Assembly: GCA_030549335.1 (NCBI GenBank)
Contig: CM060196.1
Span: 68,666,639 to 68,730,638, forward strand
Direction of reading: 5' to 3'
Source: Pontederia crassipes
Lineage: Eukaryota > Streptophyta > Magnoliopsida > Commelinales > Pontederiaceae
Length of the DNA stretch: 64,000 nt
The translations under genes and the position numbers were made by a program. Shown here in pieces: positions 35,671-47,183 of this stretch. Each line of letters begins with the position of its first letter. The first letter of the stretch is position 1. Under the pieces are notes generated by a model. That model was not told the DNA's origin and did not search any database. It saw nothing but the letters and a program-made list of their open reading frames with translations.

Positions 35671-35867
35671 ACAACAAACAACAACAACAACAACAAAGCC
35701 TTATCCCACTAGGTGGGGTCGGCTACATGGATCATACGACGTCATATATTCGTTGATCCATGTTCATAAGATTCGACAGGATTTTATGCTGGCTGTCGGG
35801 GCCTAGCACAACCCTCCTCCTTTATCCGGGCTTGGGACCGGCTATAAAATATAAGCGGAGTTTTTTA
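35671..35867 (-). mobile_element. Au-like SINE, copy 6 (near full length)
   Basis: The minus strand runs from CTCCGCTTATATTTTATAGC through GGTCCCAAGCCCGG and CCTGTCGAATC to the (TTG)n tail. It is flanked by AAAATATAAT at 35661-35670 and 35868-35877. Inserted into the MULE-like element. Confidence 0.9.
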
Positions 35868-38730
35868 AAAATATAATAAGATATAATATATTTTTGGTTA
35901 ACCAATTTGTTGCAAAATGAAGTTGGGGCTAAAGGGGAACACATCAAAGTTGGTGTAATGTTTGTGAAAATTACTCCAATAATCAGATAGTAAAATAATA
36001 TATGTATAACCAATTTCTTTAAAAAAAAATCTATCCAAATTATCCAATATGATGTACTTGGCAATATTAAACATCATTACTTATTGAAGTTTTAGCATAA
36101 CATAGTATGATAATACTATTAGCAAGTTCCAAAAAAGTTAAAATTTAGGAAATGTAAATATTTTTTTTTAAATGAATGTAAATGATTTTTTTTATCACCC
36201 CCTCGAAAAAAACTTGTAAATTAAGTTCTTGATTAAGTTAAATTACATCACTATTTAAAGTTCTTATAATATCCTGTATAAACGCACAAACCTAGCAGAA
36301 TTTGACTAAACTATTTAACCTTTTATGGTCATTCATTATTAAAAGAATAGTCTGAATATAAATTTAAGTAAATTATTGATTCAGGGAAAATAATAAAAAA
36401 CAAACATAAAAATTCACTTTGCAGGTTTGCAAACATACTTGGAGCTAATGTGCATACACCAAGGGTGCCATGATTAAAATTCCATGAAGATAAAATCTAA
36501 ACTAAACAAGAATTAATTAAAGCAACCATTGATTTATATAAGACATGCATGGGTCATAAGATATAATCCATCATTAAATACCTATATTGATGAGGCTAGT
36601 TGAGGTTGTCATTAATTGTTTTGACACAAAGCAGTCATTTTTTTTTGTTACAAAGCAACATTAATTATAGGCCGTACTGTCATGAACTAATGCACTCTTT
36701 ATTTTCACATGACTCATGCTTGACAGACATGCATGCATGCATGAAAATGATCACTAGGTTATTCCACCTTTTCTGGTTTAGTGCTAGACGATTTAAGGAA
36801 GCCATCTAGTTTTTGGATGGTTCAACTGCCATTTTGTTCTGTCCAAATCCGTTGTTGACTTTTACCATGAATTAGAGCCGTTCTAACTTTTGTTTTGTTG
36901 GTCTGGTCATTGATCAGACTGGTTTGGTCCAAAAAAGGACCCTAATAGCAAATATGTCACTACAACATGACTCTCGTACCATAGACATGTATATGCTTCT
37001 GACTCCATAATTTCTATATGGTGTGATTATGTGCATCTTATTCTAATCTTAGATCAGAAAAATATGAAAACGATGTTGGGAATGTAAAAGAACATGCCTT
37101 AGAAGTTAGAACCCTCCAAATCCATAAAAGCATTTTAAAATTGTACAGGGCACAGGCCATATAGTCCAAAGTAAATAATATTGATAACCATTATGGTGAT
37201 ACATTTGGTATTAGATCGTTTCTTGAACCATGTAGAGACAAATCATAGGCAAAATCTACATGTGCAAAATATATTACAGATGCTAAATACGCAAGCAAAC
37301 ATGCATTTAGAACTTATAGACCCATGTTAAAACGTAAGACGATAATACCGATGTGAGTCATTGAGCCATTACACTGTCTACTTAGGTCAAATGTTGCGTA
37401 TTCTGATATGAGTAAAGGGTATTGTTCCATGGAACATGCAGTGAAGTTCCAGTTCATTTTGGACCTCAGTTGCAAATGTATTCTCATGTTTATGGTGTCC
37501 AAATGACATAGATGATGCACAAAAGGATGCAAGCTATGCATGGCGTGCGTGCGCATGCACATCTGTATCTGTGCATGATTGTTAGTGGTTGAGTATAATG
37601 ATTAGGTGCCTCTTCAATTTCTTTTGTAGTTCAATTCCGTTAATGGTCTTTGCCGTCATATTTATGTGTGTGGACTTTGATTGTCCTATTTTTAGAAGTG
37701 TTTAACAGCTTGAAGTTTCTTCCTAAATAACAGATGATTTGCTATATATTTAGTACTCGTAACAAGCATATTTCTTTATTTGCATACTGTAATTTCAATT
37801 TGGAGAGATGTTGTGTGTTGTGTAATTGCTGATGTGTATTCTGAAATTACTTTAGTGGTTCTTTTACATGTTGAGGATGCATTGAACTTTTTAATGGTCT
37901 TTTTCTTTTTGTTTTTTTCCAAAAGGGGTCTATGGAAAATAATATTATTACTATGGAGGCATCCAACAAGACCCAGCAGGGAGGACTCCTTTTGGATCTC
38001 CAATGAGAGTTGTGGATCTAGGTGTGACACATGTTCCTGTGGAAGTTTTTGAGGAGTATTTACAAGAAATAAGCCCACGTTATACAGTGGAGACTTATAG
38101 CCTTCTCAGCCACAACTGCAACAACTTCAGCAATGAGGTTGCAGAGTTCATTGTTGGTGCCAGCATTCCGGACCATATTCTTCAGCTGCCGAATGAAGTT
38201 ATGAACAGCCCAATGGGTGCACTCGTAAGTATGATGGCGTACCTACTTTGCTATGGTCTTTTTTGTTGCTCAAATCCCATGCACACTTTATTATATCATT
38301 TTTTTATTACTTGTCTCCCAAAGTTGCCAGTGATTTGGGAATAAATGAGGTACCGTGTCTCAAGTTCCCCAGTTTATCCCTTCAACTTCCACGACAGGTC
38401 CTACCCGACCAGCCAAAGTTTCATCGGCCCCTCCCAGGACTGGGACTTTGGAGCAAGCTTCTGAAAATAAATGCAATTCTGGTAACTCACAAGCTGAGGT
38501 TGCTGAAGTTGGAGGTTCTGCGCCTCCGCGAAACCTGCTGCAGCTATCGAGTAAAGGAAACATACTAGTGATCCTCTGGGTGATATGTCCGTAGCAGAGT
38601 CCAAGAAGAGATTACGAGAGAATTTGCAGCAATCATGGCAACTGGGTCTCTTCGAGCTAGCGAAGCTGCAGCCCTTGCGGCCAGGAGAGTAATGGAAAGG
38701 CATGGACGACTCTCCATGTCGCAAAGTTAG

Positions 38731-40560
38731 CTCTCAGAGCAATAAAAAAAATGTCCTCCCTGAAAGTGTAATAGTAAATAACAACTAGTTGGCTGCTTTG
38801 TGTTTGGGATCTTTTGTTCACATAGTTGTTCAATTCATTCAAAAACTTTGTGCAATTCTTTGTGTTTTGTACATTAATAAGTTTGCACTTGCTCAAGACG
38901 TTTTTCTTACAGCAGATACTTCAACTGAAGATAGCCGTCGACTAGGATTCAGCAAGTTGTCTTATAATTCAAAGATCAACAGTTGCATTCTTGATAACAG
39001 AAGCAGCAGCAAATTATGACTAGATTCTTTACAAGGACTAAATATCAGCTATTTGGCTAGTACATTGTTGTGGCTTCAACAGCTGCTTGGATATTTGCTG
39101 GTGTATCGATCCAATCCTACTATGAAGACATAGTAAGATGGCCAATTTGATGTTCCATCATCATGTGTGGGATAAACTGAAAGTGATGGACATTTGTTGT
39201 CTTCCAACTGAAGCATAACTTGTGAACATCTTCATAAAGTTTATGGGTTGTGATATGATTCATTTCATTATAGGATGTCCTATAGGACATCTTTGATCTC
39301 GTGCTCGAATTTTAGGAATATGGTAACACACAACTAAAGTTTCCTACGATTGGCCATGGTGCATGAATCCAAGAACTATAAAGTGGACACGGGCTGTGCA
39401 CTAACGAACTTCCAAGTAAAACATATACTTTGGCAATTAAAAAGTCAGTTTACCCAAAAAAGCACTTGTTGGTACAAATCTTATATAAAATCCAACACAA
39501 CTAAAAATAAAACAAATCTACATGTCGTAAGCATAATAATTAAAATTTTAATAACTATATAGTTAAAATTTTACAAATACGAATCCATGACTCCAAGCAT
39601 GATTTCCTTATATTTATTATCACTACATTAGTATTGACATAATGCTATCTAGATTTCTACATGTCCTAGGCAAGTTAAAGGCACTTAGGTGATTGCCTAA
39701 TGGCTAATGCCTACCTCAAAATATTTTCACTCAAAGTAAGAATATTTCCATAAAAACTCGTAAAAATATCTAAATATTTTTGCTGAAGTGATTGTGTGCG
39801 GTTCCCATATGGGGAGCGGCTGGACTCCATTTGGCAGATGACCACCTAACAAAGCCTATTTTGCTTATGTAACTGATGGTAAAAAAAGGAAAATAGCAGG
39901 AATTTGGTGGCTGTCTAAGTAATTAATTTGGGGGGAGTAATAAAATGGAATGAACTGGTGCCATTTACTTTTATTTAATTCATAAGTGGCAGAGAATAAA
40001 AGCTTGCGCCCATTTAATGCACAACTTTCCTGGTGCATTATTGGCAACGTAAAAACGATGTCTAGTAACTGTTCAATATGGCTACCCTATATTTTTCAAA
40101 CCAAAATGCAAAAAAGGCCAATATTTCCAAAGATCTAACACATTGCCTGAATTTTGTGAGCATGCACAACTGTATCCATTATCCACCCCCCATAAATAAA
40201 ATAAAATCTTCAAATAACTTGATTTCTAGATAACATGTTGGAAACACAATTTTCGAATGATAAATTAATTATTAAATTATATAAATTTGTTCATAATGCG
40301 TAATAAATCAAAATAAGATCATGATACAATGACATGCAAAAAATAATTTTAAGCCATTTCGGCAAACGATAATTTCATTCATTTATAAATAATTATAAAA
40401 AAATATAATGGTTTTATGTATTAGTTTATTAAAGATTTAATGGGAGATAATTTTTATAATTAGCGAAAAATGACACGTTGTATTTGGTGTAGAGTTTATC
40501 TAATAATAATTCGGCAACAAAATAGCATTTTGTCTCGGTCTTTACCATAAAGCTATGTAG
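38731..40560. other. Intergenic AT-rich DNA
   Basis: No coding region supported between the DeSI remnant and the LEUNIG-type gene. The last ~500 bases before 41065 form the GC-richer, CT-rich leader of the latter gene. Confidence 0.5.
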
Positions 40561-41064
40561 CACGGATCCTCTACGTCAACGAATGCTGGCCGTTGGTCTC
40601 GGATTCGACGGCGGAGATGGGCTCCTTCGCTCTTCCGAACAGTAATAAATATCCATCTTAATACGAAGCTTTGGACTCCTCTCTTCATCTCTCCTCTTTC
40701 TCGCACTTTTTTTTTTTTTCTTTTCCTTTCTCCTCCTCCGGTTGTCCCCCCAAATCACCATGATTTGTCTCCGATTGTGAGGTTTCTTCTTGCATCGCAC
40801 TTCTTGAAATCTGGTAAACTGTTCGTTTCTTCCATGGTTCAACTCTCGAATTCGATCGGTGTACTCGGGTCAATCCGATTCTGTTCTTGTTGCAATTCTC
40901 CGGAATGCTTATTTTTGTGGTTTCTATGTGTGGGCTTCTGTAATGCAGGTTGCGATCTGGCTCTCGCCTTGAGCTTGTTCGGGATCGTGTGAGGGGTGAC
41001 CGGTGGAAGAGAGCGAGGGTTCGTTCCTGCGCACGGGTAGCGGGTTCGTCCTGCGAGTGCGAGA

Positions 41065-42078
41065 ATGGCGCAGAACAACTGGGAGGCTGATAAAATGTCG
41101 GTATACCATAAAATTCTGGTGTAGTTGGATAAAAATCAGAGTTTTTTATGTTTCCGATGGTTTGCTTTTGTCTCAGGATTTTTTCTTCTCATGTTCTTAC
41201 TGTTTCCTTTTCTGCATGTTTTTGTTAAGGCTTGATGTCTATATTCATGACTATCTCATGAAGCGGAATCTGCAAGCGACCGCAAAAACTTTCATGAGTG
41301 AAGGAAAAGTTTCAACTGAACCAGTCGGTAATTGGCTGCTTTTCTCTTCACTGAGTTTGTTGATCCTAATATCGTTTATCCCTGATTATCATAATGAAAA
41401 AGTAGGGAACTTGTGCTTGAAGCAGAGATAATAAGCGCTTGAAATATCAATAAGTGCTTGACACTGATAGTGGTAAGGTGAAGTGCTTCAGTTGTCTTTG
41501 CATCGACTTCTTTGGTGTCAATCATCCCTGTTCGTCTTTGGATCAGGAGGGCATGAAGTAACAGAATATATGATTGGTCTCCTGCGAATCTAAGAAAATG
41601 GCCAACTATGTATATTTGTTGTATAAAATGATAAAGATAATAATGTCTATGCAAGTGTTGTAAAATAAAGCGATTATGTGGTTCTCATGATAGCCTCAAG
41701 GTAAAACATGACTCGTGGATTTAATTTCTTCTGGAAAGTAATTGCTTTAATAATGCTGTCTCATGGGCAGTAATTACTTTTATCATATAAGACAATCCGT
41801 GATGCACGCTGCCCATTCGTCTATGTGCATTTCTCTCAAAAAAATCATCTACGTGCATTTCTCTCAAAAAAAATTCATCTACGTGCATTTAGCCTGCCGT
41901 CGTACCTGAATGCACATCGGCAATCACAGGTTACATTCCATGTATGAAGTTCCTATTCTTGAAGTTCATATCAGGGGCATTCTGGTGGGCAAGTTAAGGT
42001 TGAGCTCATTCAATGATACCCAAGGGTGGATACAGTACGTCAATTTTAGTGGATGCAAAATCTAGGATCCTGACTGCG

Positions 42079-42118
<40 letters not shown>

Positions 42119-45100
42119 TATATTATCCATCCTAATATTTCTCAATTTTACATATATTTTATAGTCTAGGATAAAATGTCTTTGGTTATGTGCATGCATT
42201 TATAGGCATAATTCACGTACAACATATGGATTCAGCTGACATATGCTTATCAAGCATATTATCCTGCATTTTAAGATGTCCAAAGTTTCCCTGAAAAAAA
42301 AGAAGTACAAAGCTTAGATTATATGTTCATGCCATCTTAATCTTATAAAATGTCTTTATTGATATGGTTTCTTTATGGAAGATTTTAAACTTTTATGATT
42401 TGTTAAACCAAAACTAATCCCCGAAGAAATTTCTTATGTTTTAGCTTATGATATAGTGTTTTGAAAGACATTAGTTTCTGGAGGGAAGAGAATCTTCTTG
42501 ACAATGGTATTAACTTAGCTTAACTTGTAGCAATTGATGCGCCTGGAGGATTCCTTTTTGAATGGTGGTCTGTTTTCTGGGATATATTCATTTCAAGAAC
42601 AAATGATAAGCATTCTCAGGCTGCTGCAACATATATACAGGTTTTGTTTTCTTGAGCATTTTTCTTGTTACCTTGTGGTTTACTCAGCATTGTAGATTCC
42701 ATTTTTGTATAATTTGCAGGTTCAAGCTGCACAACAAATGAAATCAAGGGAGCAACAGATTCAACAACAATCACAATTAGTTCAACAGCGTCAAACTCAA
42801 TTGCAGAGAAGAGATGGTACTTCTAATAATCCTTCCACTAATGGAACATTAAATCCAGTAAACTCTGAAACACTTTTGGGACCTTCGCCGGCGAGTCTAT
42901 TGGCTGCCAAAATGTATGGAGAACACATGAAACATCATCAGCCTATGGATTCCGAGGCATCCTCACAGCTTCTTGATCCAAACAGAATTGCACTTCTTAA
43001 CTCTGCCACCAACCGTCAAGGGTAATATATATGGATCAAGTCTGACATTTAAATGATGCTTGATAAAGTAGAAGTATTATTTATCTTTCCTCCCATTTTT
43101 TGAGACAGGCAGTTGGGACAAAATAGTGCAAGCAGCCTACCTACTACATTGCAGCATATGCAGGGACGGAATCAACTGATCTCTGTACTTTTCTATTCTC
43201 CCTTTTCTCGACGTCATCTTTCTTACTGCTTTTCATTCCTTGTTTTAAAAGGATTTTTTGTTCTTTGGAATATCTCCCTTTAACTGTTTCAGGAAATGAA
43301 GAATGAGACAGGTTTACCACAAAGATCTTTGCCTCTGGATCCATTATCAGGTCAAAGTATTTTACAAGCAAAATCTGGTCTAGGTGGCATTGGTGAGCAT
43401 GACTGGTTACTTCCAGATCTTTTTGATAAAACTGTTAGTATTTGAAATGCAGTACCTTGACATGAAACTTTAGAAATTGACATCTTCATGATGCCATTTC
43501 TTTTGGGGGTTTCAAATTGATTCATTATTTAAGACTTGCAACATACTGTGTTTATATATTTTTGTTTCATGGGCATCAGTATCGAAACAAATCATGTAAT
43601 GTTGAGTATTTATAAATTAACATGGACAAGGTACACTAAGTGTTCATTAAATGGTAAACAATTACTTCTCAAAAAAATGCTAAAAATTGTTTGTTTTCTC
43701 CTTGGAAAATATTATTATTTTCAAGCACTTCTTATATAGAAATATTATTTATTGATGGTGCTTGGACACCATACTTTCCTTTTTTGTGTCAACCCCCAGC
43801 ACTGTGTAATTCAGTTTGATGTGGAACCATTAAAGGTGGCCTCTCCCAACAATAACTTCTGGAGATTTTATGACATGCTCTCCTACTAATCAATTGAACC
43901 AACCAATTATTGGTGCCCTACTTCCCATATTACATTGGAAAGAGTAGATAAAATTACAGATGAATACAAAATTTCCTAAGACTTTTTTGTACTGCATTTG
44001 TTGTATTTAGTTAAGACTTTAAGTGAAGCAACTTCCGTGGGGTTGCCCTTTTAGTGTGTAGTGATACTGTTTTAAGGGCCCTGCGTTCAATTTATTTTCT
44101 TTATTTTTCTCTCTTTTGAAAATATAAATATTTTCTTTTCATGTTTCAAGTGATTCCATACAACCTGGAGTTATTCTTTGCATGCAAAAGTTCATATGAA
44201 CCTGTTGTTTGATTTTCACTGTTTATCTGGTTTTCAATGCGAACAACTTCTACATATTGAGCTGGATGATGTATGCTAAATTTGTATCATTCAATCATTT
44301 TCCATATAATAGTGAGTGCCTGGGTAGCAAGATGCAAAAAGAATGACTATGTGGATTAGATTGTCAAGGACTTCTTTTCATTTGCTTTTTAACTAAAAGT
44401 ACCGAAAAGAAACTAATAATTATATCATTCTCTTCTTGGATGTTTTCGCAGGACTTGGCCAAGGTGCCAATGGTCTTCCTTTGAAAGGCTGGCCTTTGAC
44501 AGTAAGTTTACAAAGAATGCAGTTTGTTTGTTGGTTTCCTCGCTTCTGGTTTCTTAGTTTGACAATTTATTATTTTACAGGGAATTGATCAACTTCGTCC
44601 AGGTTTAGGCCCACAATTACAGAAGCCAATTTTACCTAATCAAAGCCAGTTCCAGCTTTTATCACAAAGTCAACAACAACAAATTTTAACCCAGGCCCAA
44701 GTTCAAAGTAGCTTTGGTAACTTACCTATCCAGGGGGATATGGATGCTCGAAGGTTTAAGGCCTCTTCTAGGAGTGCTTTGACTGGAAAAGACGGTCAGC
44801 TGAATGGGAATGATGGATCCATAGGTTCACCAATGCAGTCGAGTTCACCCCAGGTTAGCGGGTTTTATTTTTGAAAGAGAGGTCAGCAGGTTTTGTGAGA
44901 CGTGAGATTATCATTCGTTAGATTTGTACGAGCCTTTAGTTGAACCTTCAAATTACAATGTATAAGGTAGATTAACTTTGGTGAAATTCATTTCTTGTTT
45001 TATCTGTTTGTAGTCTCATGTATGGATATGCAGAAAAAACAAATAACTATCCTAGTTGGTTATGATATTTATATACCGTTCCTTCCTGCAATACTCTTTT

Positions 45101-47122
45101 CATGATTATTGGACTGTATGACTTAGTGGTTTTCTGAAATACCAAATACAGTCTGCTCTCTGTGCATACGTAATATTTGTACATTTGTGAAGGTGCCTCA
45201 GATACATCAGTTGTCTAATCAGCAGGGACAGGAACAAGTGCACCACCAACAATCACAACAGGTAAACAAAGATGTCCATGTCCTTCCTTTCTCTGTTTTG
45301 TGTCTTTCTGCATGGACAAGTGTTCGCCATTTGTACAAGTACCATTAGAAGAACTTTGAACACTAACAGCTGCTAGTCACAAGCACATAACCTTTTTTGG
45401 ATCTCAGCTAATTGATTGTATTTAATTGACATGTACAGAATTCCAGAAAGAGGAAGCCTACCTCTTCTGGAGCTGCAAATAGCACTGGCACAGGTCACAC
45501 TGTTGGACCTGTTAACTCTCCTCCATCCACTCATACGCCTGGTGATGGACTTCAGTTGACTGGTAACTTGCAAGGTGTAAGCACTTCAAAAAATATAATG
45601 ATGTATGGAACGGATACAATAGGTGGATTAGGTTCATCTTCAATTCAGATGGTAATTTGATATTTAACTCTTGTGTTATTGTTCGAAAAGTAGGTAACAT
45701 CAAGAGCTAGTGGATTAAAACTAGTGTTAATGACAGGATGATATAGATCAGTTTGCTGATGTTGGACCTTTGGATGATAACGTGGAATCATTTTTGTCTA
45801 ATGATAATGGAGATGGGAGGGATATTTTTGTTGAGCTGAAAAGAAGTCCTACTGAGCACAATGCAGAATCCATGAGGGGTATTTTCATTCTATTCTTCAG
45901 ACCATTCTTTTAGTGAATAATTATGAACTTGTTCAAGTGGCCATTTCAGGTTTTTCTTTTGCTGAGATTGGTTGTAACCGTGCCAGCAACAACAAAGTTG
46001 TCAGCTGTCACTTTTCTTCTGATGGGAAGCTGCTTGCTAGTGCTGGGCATGAGAGGAAGGTACTGTATTAAATATGTCATCCTAGTGCTTTCTTTGCATA
46101 GTTGCGTCTGTTGGTAATTAAACAGTCTATATGCATATGCCAAATATCTTTATCAAGAGCCATGCCCAGACAACATTATTATTTACTTCACAGAAGGTAT
46201 GCTCTTCTAAATGTAGTAGGTTATATGAAATTACCATAATTGTCATAGAATGCTTCTCATATAGAGTTCTGTCGAGATATGTTGTGAACTTCATGATGTT
46301 ATATAATTCTGTCAATATATCTCTAAACCCTAAAACCTGAATTGTAAACCTTGAATAAATATAAAGTATCATAAATATTTGGATTTGACTACTTATGAAT
46401 TATGCTGAGTTGCACATCATTTCTGTTGTTGCCCATTCATTTAGTTACAGTGCTTTTGAACAACCCCACTTCTTAAGTAATTCAATTTCAGAGTAGAAAT
46501 TTGAAGATGCACATACCTATAAACAAACGAGCTTTGACAAAACGTACCCATTACTTTTTTTTCTTTTCCAGGGTAGATTCCCTGGACACTTGATTGAAGC
46601 CTTTGTACCTGACCATAATTAATGATCAACTTCTTCTCAAAAAAAAATTAATGATCAACTTATTTAGATTTTTTTAGGAGTAATTATACATAGTTTTTAT
46701 TAATACAAATGTATCATGATTATCCTGAAGTCATACTGTTTAATATTTGATCTTGTTCATTATAAGTATGGGCAGAAAGGTAAAAAAAACTGTAGTATGG
46801 GCAGAAAGGTAATTGTACCCTCTTTGCTCTCGTTATAAGTGGTTTGATGGATTAACTGATTAACCTAGCATCTTTGAGAATGAAAGCTTTTATTGTCTAG
46901 ACATAATTTCAACAACACTTCAAAAAGAAAAAAAAAATAGTTCCCATGGGATGACTTTCTCGGAAAAAAGTGCTTGTGGGATTACGCTTATTGTTGCATG
47001 ACTTGTTATCGTTTTTTACAGCATGATTTTAACTATCATTGTGCACTATGCCACACATGACCATCATGGCAAAGGCCATCCCATTTTGATTTTAAGTAGG
47101 ATGACCACCAGTGGTTGTCATT

Positions 47123-47183
<61 letters not shown>

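Larger units (their letters stand above)
34905..35985. mobile_element. MULE-like element with ~65-bp inverted termini
   Basis: Element 34913-35977. The left end GGAGCAATTTTTACAAACAG continues to CCCAACTTTGATG, GTTCCC, and CCCAACTTCATTTT. The right end read in reverse gives GGAGTAATTTTCACAAACA, CCAACTTTGATG, GTTCCCC, and CCCCAACTTCATTTT, so the inverted repeats span about 65 bp. An 8-bp (possibly 9-bp) duplication AATAATCA flanks it (34905-34912, 35978-35985). Long termini fit Mutator-like elements; an 8-bp duplication would also suit hAT. It contains a LINE-like fragment and SINE copy 6 and no transposase. Confidence 0.8.
28741..37050. repeat. Tandem duplication inside the DeSI intron (units A and B)
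   Basis: Unit A (about 28741-33200) and unit B (about 33211-37050) share diverged collinear blocks. These are 28741-28880 with 33211-33230 plus 33500-33960, 29412-29580 with 36418-36560, and 32805-33130 with 36713-37030. Examples: GGAGGTAATGTGCATACAC versus GGAGCTAATGTGCATACAC, and ATAGACATGTACATGCTT versus ATAGACATGTATATGCTT. Unit A was later split by a gypsy element. Unit B was split by SINEs and a MULE-like element. Confidence 0.7.
27617..38730 (+). pseudogene. DeSI-type PPPDE isopeptidase gene, apparently decayed
   Basis: PPPDE (DeSI) proteins are Cys/His proteases that remove SUMO or ubiquitin. Exon 1 27617-27625 encodes MTE. Exon 2 27719-27816 encodes EEYAVKLHVYDLSQGLARQL and onward to AIW, ending in a split Trp codon. 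After about 10.1 kb, exon 3 (about 37926-38224) gives the IQQDPAGRTPFGSPMRVVDLG stretch, EISPRY and the catalytic-Cys motif SHNCNNFSNEV. A last region (38345-38730) ends ATGSLRASEAAALAARRVME...SQS. Defects: no HTGVV segment with the catalytic His, TAA in frame at 37940-37942, and frames changing twice near 38555-38600. An upstream GC-rich leader lies at 27150-27600. Sequencing errors could explain some but hardly all of this. Confidence 0.7.
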
